Shown here: positions 25,969 to 35,097 of the stretch, piece by piece
Layout of the letters: each line of letters opens with the position of its first letter
Position numbering within the stretch: the first letter of the stretch is position 1
Source: DASZIT01 sp036268775
GTDB taxonomy: Bacteria > Actinomycetota > Acidimicrobiia > Acidimicrobiales > RAAP-2
Length of the DNA: 64,000 nucleotides
Direction of reading: 5' to 3'
Assembly (NCBI GenBank): GCA_036268775.1
Contig: DATATM010000012.1
Span: forward strand, 360,637-424,636
Made by a program: the position numbers and the translations under genes
Notes under the pieces: model-generated
The model's input: only the letters and a program-made list of their open reading frames with translations
Told to the model about the DNA's origin: nothing
Databases searched by the model: none

Positions 25969-27207
25969 TCAGGCCGAGTATTCGGGAGGCCGGGGTAAGA
26001 CCAGAGTGAAGGTGGATCCTTCGCCCTCGCGGGAGTCGACCTCGACTCGGCCCTGATGATTATGGGCGACGTGGCGGACGATGGACAATCCGAGACCGGT
26101 GCCTCCGGTTTCGCGGCTGCGGCCGAGATCGACCCGGTAGAACCGCTCGAAGATGCGCTCGAGGTCCCGGGCGGGTATACCGACTCCCTTGTCGGCGACC
26201 GACAGCTTCACGTCCTGGTCGACCTGGCTCCCGGCCACTTTCACCACCCCGTCCTCGGAGGAGAACGTCACCGCGTTCTCCAACAGGCTGTGCATGGCCG
26301 ACACCAATTGCCGCCGGTCCCCGATGACGTGGATCGGGGGGTCGGGCTCGTCCATCTCGATGGTGATCCGCCGTTGCTCGGCGGCCGCCTTCACCCGTTC
26401 GACCGCCTCGGCCATCACCAGGTTGATGTAGATGGGCTCGCGGGGCGGGGTCTCCTCCGACTCGATGCGGCTGAGGTCGAGGAGGTCGTCGATGATCCGG
26501 CTGACCCGGAAGGCCTCGGTGTGGATCCGGGTGGCCAGCCGTTGGGCGATGGCCGGGTCGGGCTCGGCGGTGAGGGTCTCGGCCAACAGCCCGAGGGCGC
26601 CGATCGGGGTCTTCAGCTCGTGGCTGACGTTGGCCACGAAGTCGCGGCGGATCTCTTCGAGCCGCCGCCGTTCGGAGACGTCTTCGATGATGGCGATTAC
26701 CCCGAGCGGCCGGCGCCCGTCGTCGATCAGGCGGGTGCCGATGGTCAGGGTCTGGCGGGGGGGACCGTAGAGGTCGAGGGTGCGCTCGTCGGATCCTTTG
26801 TGCCAGGCGTTCTCGAGCAGTTCGGTCACCGCCTGGGCGGCCAGGGCGTCGCCGTGGCGGTTGTTCATCAGGGCGCCGGCCCGGGCGTTGCGGAACCCGA
26901 CCTCGCCGTTCTCGTCACAGACGATCACCCCCTGGGGCAGGGTGTCGAGCGCCCTCCGCAGCCGGATGGCATCGGAACTGGCCTCGCTGACCGCCTCGGC
27001 GGCTTCCCCGGTCACCTTTTCGAGGTGGCTGAGCACCGGCTCGACCCCCCCGTCGTCGGGGGGCACCGCCCCCAGCCGGTTGGCCAGGGCGGTGAGGCGT
27101 TGTTGCAGGCTGCGGCGGCCGGCCCGGCGCCCCAGCCGGGCGGCGATGACCACCGCGATGGCAGCCACCACGACGATGACGATGTACCCGATGACGTACG
27201 GCTTCAC
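25969..27207 (-). CDS. senX3: Sensor histidine kinase SenX3-like
   Basis: A 412-residue kinase from GTG 27207. One N-terminal transmembrane helix (VIGYIVIVVVAAIAVVIAARL), no external sensor loop, a PAS-like domain (about 85-175), dimerisation/phosphoacceptor helix with H196 in NVSHELKTPIGAL, and an ATPase domain with N-box LLENAVTFS, G1 ADKGVGIP and G2 GGTGLGLSIV. A single helix plus PAS is typical of SenX3. Cotranscribed with regX3. Confidence 0.92.
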   Translation of the reverse strand: MKPYVIGYIVIVVVAAIAVVIAARLGRRAGRRSLQQRLTALANRLGAVPPDDGGVEPVLSHLEKVTGEAAEAVSEASSDAIRLRRALDTLPQGVIVCDENGEVGFRNARAGALMNNRHGDALAAQAVTELLENAWHKGSDERTLDLYGPPRQTLTIGTRLIDDGRRPLGVIAIIEDVSERRRLEEIRRDFVANVSHELKTPIGALGLLAETLTAEPDPAIAQRLATRIHTEAFRVSRIIDDLLDLSRIESEETPPREPIYINLVMAEAVERVKAAAEQRRITIEMDEPDPPIHVIGDRRQLVSAMHSLLENAVTFSSEDGVVKVAGSQVDQDVKLSVADKGVGIPARDLERIFERFYRVDLGRSRETGGTGLGLSIVRHVAHNHQGRVEVDSREGEGSTFTLVLPRPPEYSA

Positions 27208-27326
27208 GCTCCCAGCATGGCAGGCCTACAGCGGGAGCAGCTACATGGCCTGCTGGGTTCGGAGCCGAGACAAGAAACAACATGAAAAGTATTGAATAGC
27301 TATGGATGGTGGTTTACGTTGGGATC
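27208..27326. promoter_or_regulatory. Divergent promoter region between senX3 and the type IV secretion-like operon
   Basis: Contains an AT-rich patch at about 27270-27308 (AACATGAAAAGTATTGAATA) unlike the surrounding DNA, probably core promoter for the rightward operon, the leftward senX3, or both. No operator palindrome seen. Confidence 0.45.
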
Positions 27327-27674
27327 ATGTTCACCGATCTCCCTTCCGCCGCCCTCCACCATCTCCCTTCCGCTACCCAGGCCTCCCTGGCCCGGTTGGT
27401 CGATGTCCAGCTCCAGCCGGATACCAGCGCCCTGCCGGGGGGACAGGTCCTCCAGCGCTTGATGAACGGCCTCGGGGGGTGGGCGCTGGCCCTGGCGCTG
27501 GTCGGGTTGGTGATCGGGGCGGCGGCCTGGGCGCTCGGCTCCCACTCGCAGAACTACCAACAGACCTTCGTCGGCCGCCGGGCGGTGTTGATCTCGGGGT
27601 TGGCGGCCCTGTTGATCGGGGCCGGCCCGGCCATCGTCAACTTCTTCTTCACCGCCGGGCAGGGGGTCCACTGA
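27327..27674 (+). CDS. Small membrane protein of conjugation locus (DUF6112-like)
   Basis: About 115 residues from ATG 27327; an upstream GTG at 27309 is possible. Two transmembrane helices (GWALALALVGLVIGAAAWAL and VLISGLAALLIGAGPAIVNF) flank the polar loop GSHSQNYQQTFVGRR. Size, topology and the SxNYQ loop resemble DUF6112-type/VirB2-TrbC-like proteins that head actinobacterial transfer clusters. One base separates its stop from the next start. Possibly a pilin-like or channel subunit, by inference. Confidence 0.72.
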   Translation: MFTDLPSAALHHLPSATQASLARLVDVQLQPDTSALPGGQVLQRLMNGLGGWALALALVGLVIGAAAWALGSHSQNYQQTFVGRRAVLISGLAALLIGAGPAIVNFFFTAGQGVH

Positions 27675-27675
27675 G

Positions 27676-29088
27676 ATGCTGGCCGCCCTCGGGATCCCCT
27701 CGATCCCGGGCCTGGGCTGTCCCGCCGCCGCCGGAGCGCTGGGCGCCGCCGGCCTCGGACCCGCCTGTCAGGTCGTCGGTGGAGTGGCCGGGGCGGCGGC
27801 TGGCCAGGTCGCCGGGTTCGGGGTGTCCAGCGTGCTCGATGCCATCGCCAGCTGGGTGTCGGCCGGAGCGGTCTGGCTGCTCGCCCAGATCGGTGGGTTC
27901 CTGAACGCCACCACCTCGATCGACCTCGGGGCATCCTGGTTCACCACCCACTACGAGACCATGGTCGGACTGGCCGGGGTGGTCATCGTGCCCTTGCTCC
28001 TGTTCGGGGTGATCCAGGCCATCCACCGCCAGAACGCTTCGATGCTGGTCCGCTCGGTGACCATCAACGTGCCCCTCGCCATCCTGCTCACCGCGGTGGC
28101 GGTCAAGCTGGTGCAGCTCGGCCTGGCCCTCACCGACTCGATGAGCGCGGCGGTGGCCCAGGGGGCCGGGCTCGACACCGGTCACTTCTTCACCTCGACC
28201 GTCGCGGCGCTATCCGGCCCGGTCAGCGCCGGTCCGGCCACCCCGACCTTCGTCGTGTTGCTGGGTGGGCTGGCGGTGGTGTTCGGGGCCTTCCTCCTGT
28301 GGGTGGAATTGCTGATCCGGGCGGCCGCCGTCTACGTGGCGGTGTTGTTCCTCCCCCTGGCGCTGGCCAGCCTGGCCTGGCCGGCCATCGCCCACTGGTG
28401 CCGCCGGCTGGTCGACACCCTGGTGGCGCTGATCCTGGGCAAGTTCGTGATCGTCTCGGTGTTGAGCCTGGCCGCCGGCGCCTTGGCCAGCGCCTCGGGG
28501 TCGAGCCCCGCCGGTTCCACCGGCGGCGCCTCCGCCGATCAGTCCGGCTTCACCGATGTGCTGGGCGGTGCCGCGTTGCTGATGTTGGCCGCCTTCGCCC
28601 CCTGGGCGCTGTTCCGGTTGCTGCCGTTCCTGGAGGCGGGGGCGGTGGGCCATCTGGAAGGCGCCGGCCACCGGTCCTCCCAGAGCGCCCTCGGCCCGCC
28701 GAAGACGCTGGCCCAGACGGCGATGCGGGTGTCGGCCGACACCGCCACCGGGGGGACCGGTGAAGTGGGGATGGCATTGGCGTCAGCCGCCGGCGGGGCG
28801 GTGGGAGGGGCGGTCGGCCGCGCCGGTGGCGGGGGAGGTTCCGGGGCGCCGGGGTCACCGGATCTGGGCCGATCGGCGACAGAGAAAGGCGGAGTCGGAA
28901 CGGCCACCCCGCCGGGCGCCAGTGTGCCGATGCACACCCCCCACCCCCGGGCCGGCGGTGCCTACCGCCGGGTGATGGGGGAGGGTGGGACGGACGAACC
29001 GGCCGCGTCGGGGGAACCGAGTCCGCCGGCTCTGGCCACTTCGAGGTCCGGATCGGGACCTGACCGCCCGCCGACCTCCCGGCGGTGA
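27676..29088 (+). CDS. VirB6/TrbL-like conjugation membrane protein
   Basis: A 470-residue polytopic protein: Ala/Gly-rich N-terminal third, then helices GLAGVVIVPLLLFGVIQAI, NVPLAILLTAVAVKLVQLG, FVVLLGGLAVVFGAFLLWVE, AAAVYVAVLFLPLALASLAW and ILGKFVIVSVLSLAAGAL. The C-terminal 130 residues are a Gly/Pro/Ser-rich soluble tail. This is the layout of actinobacterial TrbL/VirB6-like components of the inner-membrane channel. Coupled (GTGA) to the SCO6880-like gene. Confidence 0.8.
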   Translation: MLAALGIPSIPGLGCPAAAGALGAAGLGPACQVVGGVAGAAAGQVAGFGVSSVLDAIASWVSAGAVWLLAQIGGFLNATTSIDLGASWFTTHYETMVGLAGVVIVPLLLFGVIQAIHRQNASMLVRSVTINVPLAILLTAVAVKLVQLGLALTDSMSAAVAQGAGLDTGHFFTSTVAALSGPVSAGPATPTFVVLLGGLAVVFGAFLLWVELLIRAAAVYVAVLFLPLALASLAWPAIAHWCRRLVDTLVALILGKFVIVSVLSLAAGALASASGSSPAGSTGGASADQSGFTDVLGGAALLMLAAFAPWALFRLLPFLEAGAVGHLEGAGHRSSQSALGPPKTLAQTAMRVSADTATGGTGEVGMALASAAGGAVGGAVGRAGGGGGSGAPGSPDLGRSATEKGGVGTATPPGASVPMHTPHPRAGGAYRRVMGEGGTDEPAASGEPSPPALATSRSGSGPDRPPTSRR

Positions 29089-30665
29089 CCACCTCTGACG
29101 GCCGGGTGCGAACCGAGCGGGTGCGCTACCGGTTCGGACCGTTGGAACAACGGGGCCTGATCGCCGGCTGGAGGGGCGGGCAGATCGGCTCGGTGGCGGC
29201 CGGACTGGTCTGCGGGGTGCTCGCCCTGCGCTCCCATCCTTCCGTGCCCGGGGTCCTCGGGGCGCTGGTGTTCACCGCGGTCGGCGTGGCGGTGGCCTGT
29301 TGGCCGGTGCGGGGCCGCACCGGCGAGCAGTGGCTCCCCCTGGTGGTGCGTTGGCTGGCCGCCGAGCTCCGGGGTGGCCACCGCCAGCGTTCCGATGCCC
29401 CCGGGCTCGGCCAGCTGGCCCGGGTGGACCTCGGCGAGAGTGGGGCCGGGCCGGCCTCGGTCGCCCTTGGCCGGCCCGAGGGTCGCCGAGCCCGGACCCC
29501 GCCCGGGGTGTTCGACGGGCTCCGCATCCATCCGGCGCCGGTGGGCGATGACCCGGCCGATCCGATGGCCGGGGTGGTGATCGACGCCCGGGCCCGAACC
29601 GCCACCGCGGTGCTGGCCGTCCAGGGCCACAGCTTTGCCCTCCTCGGTCCGGTCGAGCAGGACTCCCGGATCACCGCCTGGGCCCGGGTGCTGGCGGCGA
29701 TGGCCCGGGAGGGATCGGCCGTCCATCGGGTCCAGTGGGTTGAGTCGTGCCTCCCCGACGACGGCAGCGCGGTGCGCGGCCATCAACACCGCTACGCGGA
29801 GTTGGGGGCCGACACCGCTCCCGGCCGGTCCTATGCGTCATTGGTCGATCAGTCGGCGCCGGTCACCCGCCGGCACCGGGTGTTGCTGGCGCTGTCCATC
29901 CACACCGCCCACTCGGCCCGGGCCATCCGGGGCTCGGCGGCGGCGGCGGCGGTGCTGCTGCGGGAAGTGGTGGCGCTGCAACGGCTGATGGAGGAAGCCG
30001 ACGCCACCGTGGAGGGGATTCTGGGCCCGCGGGCACTGGCGTCGGTAGTTCGGGAGACCTCGGCCCCGATGCGGGCGGTCGGGGGCAGCGGGATCGCAGC
30101 CGACCCGGCGACGGTGGGAAGCCGGGAGGAGCGTGGTGGCGGGGTGTCCGACGGGTGCCCGTGGCCGATGGTCGTCGACCCGGGGTGGGACTCGGTCCAC
30201 GTCGACGCCACCTGGCACGCCACCTACTGGATCGCCGAGTGGCCGCGGGTGGAGGTGACTCCTGACTTCTTGGGGCCACTGCTGTTCTCACCCATCCGCC
30301 GGTCAATCTCGCTGGTGATGGAACCGGTGAGCCCGAGCCGGGCCGCCCGCCAGGTCGCCCAGGCCCGGACGGCCGACATCGCCGACGGTGAACTCCGGCG
30401 ACGGGGCGGTTTTCTGGTCACCGCCCGCCAGACCCGGGAGAAGGAGGGGGCCGAGGATCGGGACATCGAACTGGCCGACGGCCACGCCCAGTACCGGTTC
30501 TCCGGCTACGTCACCGTTACCGCCGACAGCCGCGACGAACTGGGCGATGCCTGTGGCTCCATCGAACAGGCCGCCGGCCAGACCCGGATGGAGCTCCGGC
30601 GGCTCTATGGCGAACAGGATGTGGCGTTTGCCTGCACCTTGCCCCTGGGTCGGGGGTTGACGTGA
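29085..30665 (+). CDS. SCO6880-like conjugation/secretion protein
   Basis: A 526-residue protein starting at GTG 29085 inside the previous stop. The N-terminus YRFGPLEQRGLIAGWRGGQI, followed by two close transmembrane segments (IGSVAAGLVCGVLALRS, VLGALVFTAVGVAVACWPV) is the PrgI/SCO6880 signature. The soluble rest resembles the N-terminal domain of VirB4-type proteins without their ATPase motif; it ends QDVAFACTLPLGRGL. The next gene supplies the ATPase, so the two together equal a split VirB4-like unit. Confidence 0.8.
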   Translation: MTTSDGRVRTERVRYRFGPLEQRGLIAGWRGGQIGSVAAGLVCGVLALRSHPSVPGVLGALVFTAVGVAVACWPVRGRTGEQWLPLVVRWLAAELRGGHRQRSDAPGLGQLARVDLGESGAGPASVALGRPEGRRARTPPGVFDGLRIHPAPVGDDPADPMAGVVIDARARTATAVLAVQGHSFALLGPVEQDSRITAWARVLAAMAREGSAVHRVQWVESCLPDDGSAVRGHQHRYAELGADTAPGRSYASLVDQSAPVTRRHRVLLALSIHTAHSARAIRGSAAAAAVLLREVVALQRLMEEADATVEGILGPRALASVVRETSAPMRAVGGSGIAADPATVGSREERGGGVSDGCPWPMVVDPGWDSVHVDATWHATYWIAEWPRVEVTPDFLGPLLFSPIRRSISLVMEPVSPSRAARQVAQARTADIADGELRRRGGFLVTARQTREKEGAEDRDIELADGHAQYRFSGYVTVTADSRDELGDACGSIEQAAGQTRMELRRLYGEQDVAFACTLPLGRGLT

Positions 30666-31987
30666 GGGCGCCGACCCCGCGGGTGCCGGCCCACGTCGCC
30701 ACCACCCGACACCTCAGCGTCGCCTACCCGCTGGCCACCGAGGCGGGGCTCGGCCACCAGGGGGTGCTGATCGGCCGCGACGTGCTGGGCGGATCCTTCG
30801 TCTACGACCCGTTCGTCCTTTACCAACAAGGGGTGATCACCAACCCCAACATGGTGGTGTTCGGTCAGATCGGTCGAGGCAAGAGCGCGTTCGTGAAGTC
30901 GTACCTGTGGCGGCAGGCGGTCTTCGGCCGCCGGGCCTGGGTGGTGGATCCAAAAGGCGAGTACGCCACCTTGGCCCGGGCCTGGGGGGTGGTGCCGGTG
31001 GCGCTGCGCCCCGGCGGGGCAGTACGGCTCAATCCCCTCGACACCGGTGCCGCCTCCACCGGGGTAACCGGGAGTCACCTCGACATCGGGGGCGACGGCA
31101 CCCGGGAGGCGGCCGAGGGGGTGGGCCGTCGTCGGATCGAGCTCACCGCCTCGCTGGCGGTGGCCTGTCTGGGGAGGGACCTGATGCCGCGGGAGCGGGC
31201 TGCCATCGACGCTGCCCTCACCGAGGCCACCCGGCGGTCAGTGATCGCCAACCATCCGGCGCCGACATTGCCCGACGTGGTGGAGTCGCTGCTGGATCCG
31301 AGCCCGGAGGCCGCCCGACAGCTGAAGACCGAACCGGCCACCCTGATGGAGGATGGTCGGGACGTGGCCCTCGAGCTCCGGCGGCTGGTCCACGGTGACC
31401 TCCGGGGGATGTTCGACGGGCCGACCACGGCCGGCCTGCGCCTCGACGCCCCGCTGGTGGTCCTCGATCTGGCCGCGGTGTACAACTCGCCGGCCCTCGG
31501 CGTCCTAATGGCCTGTGCCACCGCCTGGCTGCAGAACGCAGTGGCGGCGGAACACCGGCACCGGGTGATCGTGGTGGTGGACGAAGCCTGGGCGATCCTT
31601 TCCAACCTCGGGGTGGCCCGCTGGTTGCAGGCGTCCTGGAAGCTGTCCCGGGCGCTGGGCATCGCCAACGTGGCCGTCCTCCACCGGATGTCGGACCTCC
31701 GGGCGGTGGGGGCCAGCGACTCCGAGCAGGTGGGGTTGGCGGAGGGGCTGCTGGCCGATTCCGAGACCCGGGTCGTCTACGCCCAGTCTCCCGGCGAGGT
31801 GGAACGAACCGGCGAGCTGCTGGGGCTCACCGCCACCGAGGCCGCCCTGGTCACCCAGCTGCGCCGGGGCCTGGCGCTGTGGAAGGTGGGGCGACGGTCA
31901 TTTCTGGTCGAGCACCGGTTGGCGTCGAGCGAGCGGGAACTGATCGACACCGACGCCGCCATGATCGGCGAGCCGGCGGGTGACTGA
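30662..31987 (+). CDS. VirB4-like ATPase of type IV secretion-type locus
   Basis: A 441-residue P-loop ATPase. Walker A GQIGRGKS (68-75) is followed by WVVDPKGEYATLARAWG; Walker B VIVVVDEAWAIL; ATPase C-terminal motifs in LLADSETRVVYAQSPGEVERTGELL. This matches the ATPase half of VirB4/TraC-type motors that energise type IV secretion or conjugation. It overlaps its neighbours by GTGA at the start and 8 bp at the end. Cytosolic, membrane-associated by partnership with the SCO6880-like protein. Confidence 0.87.
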   Translation: MRAPTPRVPAHVATTRHLSVAYPLATEAGLGHQGVLIGRDVLGGSFVYDPFVLYQQGVITNPNMVVFGQIGRGKSAFVKSYLWRQAVFGRRAWVVDPKGEYATLARAWGVVPVALRPGGAVRLNPLDTGAASTGVTGSHLDIGGDGTREAAEGVGRRRIELTASLAVACLGRDLMPRERAAIDAALTEATRRSVIANHPAPTLPDVVESLLDPSPEAARQLKTEPATLMEDGRDVALELRRLVHGDLRGMFDGPTTAGLRLDAPLVVLDLAAVYNSPALGVLMACATAWLQNAVAAEHRHRVIVVVDEAWAILSNLGVARWLQASWKLSRALGIANVAVLHRMSDLRAVGASDSEQVGLAEGLLADSETRVVYAQSPGEVERTGELLGLTATEAALVTQLRRGLALWKVGRRSFLVEHRLASSERELIDTDAAMIGEPAGD

Positions 31988-33533
31988 GGTCATGAGCCTC
32001 TCGTCGGTGACCAGCACGGTGGTGGGACTGGTCGGCTTGGCGGCGGCCGGTCTGCTCGGTGGACGGCGTCCGGCTGGCTCCCGGTCGCGGGCCCGCGCCG
32101 GGTCGGGGCGGACGGCTCTGCCTCGAGTGGCTCCCGTACGCCGGGGAAGCAGGAGCCGGGGGAGGAGGAGCTGCCGACCCGGAGACCGGGATGACGACAG
32201 CGCCCGTTGGGCCCGGCCCGCCGAGCTCCGGTCGCTGGCGGTGAGGGGAACGCCATTGTCTCGCGGCCGTCTGGTCCTCGGGCGGGCGGGGAAACGGTTG
32301 CTGGCGGCCGAGCCGCGCCAGTCGGTGATCGTGTTCGGGCCCACCCAGTCCCGGAAGACCAGCGGCTTCGCAGTGCCCTCCATCCTGGAGTGGGAGGGAC
32401 CGGTGATCGCCACCAGCGTGAAGGCCGATCTGGTGGGGGACACCATCGCCCACCGCCGCCGCATTGGGGAGGTGGCCTGCTTCGATCCGTCCGGGTCCAC
32501 CGGGCTTCCCTCCACTCGGTGGTCGCCGTTGCCGGCCGCCCGGACCTGGCCCGGGGCCCGCCGGGTGGCGTCGGCGATGACCGACGTCGGCCGCACCTCG
32601 GTCGGCACCATGAGCGACGGCGACTTTTGGTATGCCACCGCCACCAAGATGCTGGCTCCGTTGTTGTTTGCCGCCGCCTCCGCCGGCCTGTCGATGACCG
32701 ACGTCGTCCGGTGGGTCGACACCCAAGAGGAGTCCGAGGTGCTCCAACTCCTCGACGCCACCGGGGTCGTCGAAGCCATCGCCGCCGCCCGGGCCCTGTT
32801 CGGCAAGGAGGAGCGGCAGCGAAGCTCGATCTACACCACCGCGGAGACGATCCTCGAGCCGTTCGGGAGCGAGGGGGCTGACGGCCTCGGCGGTGACGCC
32901 CCCGACATCGACCCGTCCCGACTGGTGACGGGTCCGAACACCCTCTATCTCTGTGCCCCGGCCCACGACCAGCGCCGGCTGAGCCCGTTGTTCACCGCCG
33001 TCCTCCGACAAGTGGTCGAGCACGTCTTCGACACGGTGACCCGCACCGGGACCCCGCTCGACCCGCCGCTGCTGGTCGTCCTCGACGAGGCGGCCAACAT
33101 CGCCCCGCTCGCCGATCTCGACGCCGTGGCCGCCACCGCCGCCGGCCACGGCATCCAGCTGGTCACCATCTGGCACGACCTGGCCCAGATCACCGCCCGG
33201 TACGGGGCCCGGGCGCCTACTGTCGTCAACAACCACCGGGCCAAGGTGTTCCTCTCCGGCATCTCCGATCCCTCCACCCTGGACTACGCCAGCCACCTGA
33301 TCGGCGACGAGGAGGTACTGCTGCCGGCCTTCACCGCCGGCGGCCAGGGAGGCCCGACCACCACCCGGTCACCCTCCAGCCGCCGGTTGGCTCCCCCGCA
33401 CGCCCTGCGCCGGATCCCCGCGGGCGAAGGTGTCCTCGTCTACGGCGGGCTGCCCCCGGCCTGGCTCGGGCTCCGCACGTTCTTCGACGACCCGGTGCTG
33501 GCCCGACGGGCGTCGGGCCAGCCAAGGTTCTGA
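31980..33533 (+). CDS. VirD4/TraG-like coupling ATPase
   Basis: A 517-residue coupling-protein-like ATPase with an N-terminal hydrophobic helix (SVTSTVVGLVGLAAAGLLGG) and an Arg-rich linker. The P-loop reads GPTQSRKT (120-127): arginine replaces the glycine before Lys-Thr of the usual GxxxxGK[ST]. Then EWEGPVIATSVKADLVG, Walker B LLVVLDEAANIAPL, and VTIWHDLAQITARYG near the TraM-recognition region. Coupling proteins dock substrates onto the secretion channel. GTG 31980 or ATG 31992 may start it. No relaxase or oriT-like feature follows. Confidence 0.87.
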   Translation: MTEVMSLSSVTSTVVGLVGLAAAGLLGGRRPAGSRSRARAGSGRTALPRVAPVRRGSRSRGRRSCRPGDRDDDSARWARPAELRSLAVRGTPLSRGRLVLGRAGKRLLAAEPRQSVIVFGPTQSRKTSGFAVPSILEWEGPVIATSVKADLVGDTIAHRRRIGEVACFDPSGSTGLPSTRWSPLPAARTWPGARRVASAMTDVGRTSVGTMSDGDFWYATATKMLAPLLFAAASAGLSMTDVVRWVDTQEESEVLQLLDATGVVEAIAAARALFGKEERQRSSIYTTAETILEPFGSEGADGLGGDAPDIDPSRLVTGPNTLYLCAPAHDQRRLSPLFTAVLRQVVEHVFDTVTRTGTPLDPPLLVVLDEAANIAPLADLDAVAATAAGHGIQLVTIWHDLAQITARYGARAPTVVNNHRAKVFLSGISDPSTLDYASHLIGDEEVLLPAFTAGGQGGPTTTRSPSSRRLAPPHALRRIPAGEGVLVYGGLPPAWLGLRTFFDDPVLARRASGQPRF

Positions 33534-33582
33534 GAATTCGATCGCGGTGGCCCTCGACCGGCCGTCGACTTAACCTGCAACC

Positions 33583-34080
33583 ATGAGCGCCACCGAGTTA
33601 TGGACAGAGTCCTATCAAGGCGAGGTTCTCGGGGAGACCCTCTTCGGCTGGTTGGCCGATCACGAAGAGAATCCCGAGCGTAAATACCAGCTGCAGATGT
33701 TGACTCTCCTCGAGCGGGCCACCAAGGAGTTGGCCGAACCGGTGTTCGAGCGCCGGGGGATCCCTCGGGGCGACACCGAGGGCACGGCGGCCTCGGCCCT
33801 CGAGCTGGCCCGGGGGGTTTCCGATTTGCCCTGGGAGGACTTCATGGCCGGGATCATCCCGGTCACCGTCGAATTCCTCGGCAAGTACCGACAGTTGGTC
33901 GAACTCGCCCCCGATGATGTCGAGCGTCAGATTGCCGAGGCCTACGTGCACCACGAAGAGGCGCTGGCCTCGTTCGCTCGTCGAGCCAGCCGGCAAGAGG
34001 CCGGTGATCCGGTGGAGCTGATTCTCACCCTCCCCCACGTCGTCGCCGCGACGTCGGAGGAGTCCACGGTCACTGGCTAG
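33583..34080 (+). CDS. Conserved hypothetical helical protein
   Basis: A 165-residue soluble all-helical protein, not recognised with confidence. Acid- and His-containing helices such as WLADHEENPERKYQLQMLTL and AEAYVHHEEALASFARRAS recall ferritin-like or TerB-like helix bundles, but no complete ExxH pair set is present. It begins with ATG 33583, 49 bp after the coupling protein; a TTAACCT element just upstream could be a promoter -10, so it need not belong to the secretion operon. Confidence 0.65.
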   Translation: MSATELWTESYQGEVLGETLFGWLADHEENPERKYQLQMLTLLERATKELAEPVFERRGIPRGDTEGTAASALELARGVSDLPWEDFMAGIIPVTVEFLGKYRQLVELAPDDVERQIAEAYVHHEEALASFARRASRQEAGDPVELILTLPHVVAATSEESTVTG

Positions 34081-34115
34081 CGGGCGGGAGTCTCGGGAAC
34101 GCCAGCCCGCCCGGG

Positions 34116-34925
34116 TCAGCCGGGAGGCGCCCCGCGGCGCATGGCCCGCTGATAGGAGATCGGGGCGATGGTACGTCCGATCGGAGCCAACCGCGGCAGC
34201 GAGGAGGCGTTGATCTCCATGCGGCGTCCACCCATGCGCTCGAGCACCAACTCCGACACCTGGGATTCCGTCCTCCGGACCAGACGGGGCGGCATCGATC
34301 CGCCGTCATCCACCCCGGCCATGCCCATGGCCGTCGGGACCCAGGCCGGGTACAGCACGTGGACGTGCACGCCTCGACCGGCAACCTCGTGAGCGACGGA
34401 TTCGCTGAACACCGCCACCGCGGCCTTGGAGGCGGCGTAGGCGCCGTGACGCGGCTCGGGGGCGCGGGCCGCGTCGGAGGAGACGTTGACGATGATCCCC
34501 GAACGCCGAGCACTCATCCCGGGGAGGACGGCGAGGGTGCCAGAGACGACCCCGAAGAAATTCACATCGAAGATCTGGCGATAGGCGGGCGACAGGCCTT
34601 CCTCTATCGGGGTCCGCGGATCGATGGCGGCATTGTTGACGAGCACGTCGATGCGCCCGTGCTGGTCTTCGATCTCCGCGAGGGCGGCTTGCAAGGCCGG
34701 CGTGTCGCCGACATCACAGACTCGGGTGGAGCTGGATGGGGTGGCGGCTTGCAGCAGCTTCTCGGTTTCGGCCAGCCAGTCCTGGCGTCGCGCCAATCCG
34801 ACCACGGTGGCGCCGCGCCCGGCGAGGTCGAGGGCCAGCCGGCGCCCGATTCCCGATGATGCGCCGGTGACCACCGCGATGCTGCCGTCGCAGCGCTGGG
34901 ACACCCGTCGTCTGTCTCGTTTCAC
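34116..34925 (-). CDS. SDR family oxidoreductase
   Basis: A 269-residue classical SDR from GTG 34925; the longer frame to 35066 lacks family similarity. Cofactor motif VVTGASSGIG, VNNAAIDP, catalytic Ser in IVNVSSDAA, YAASKAAV (Tyr-x3-Lys). After the core is a basic extension ending QRAMRRGAPPG, so it may bind near membranes or a long-chain substrate. Divergent from the amidohydrolase operon. Confidence 0.9.
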   Translation of the reverse strand: MKRDRRRVSQRCDGSIAVVTGASSGIGRRLALDLAGRGATVVGLARRQDWLAETEKLLQAATPSSSTRVCDVGDTPALQAALAEIEDQHGRIDVLVNNAAIDPRTPIEEGLSPAYRQIFDVNFFGVVSGTLAVLPGMSARRSGIIVNVSSDAARAPEPRHGAYAASKAAVAVFSESVAHEVAGRGVHVHVLYPAWVPTAMGMAGVDDGGSMPPRLVRRTESQVSELVLERMGGRRMEINASSLPRLAPIGRTIAPISYQRAMRRGAPPG

Positions 34926-35097
34926 CGCGGAATGATAGGTCGCCTCCCGGCCGCCGACACCGCGGTGATCCGGCCGCCGACCCGGTGCCGGCTTGGGTCG
35001 GGGTGCTCCATTTCCATCGGATCGCCCGGTGGGCCAACATGGGGGTGAGCCAACCAGCGAGCCCACCGAAGCGCCCGGTGGTCCGGTCAGGAGCCAG

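Noticed and set aside
27327..33533. Complete integrative conjugative element
   Set aside because: No relaxase, integrase, excisionase, att repeat or plasmid replication gene seen; flanks are core genes.
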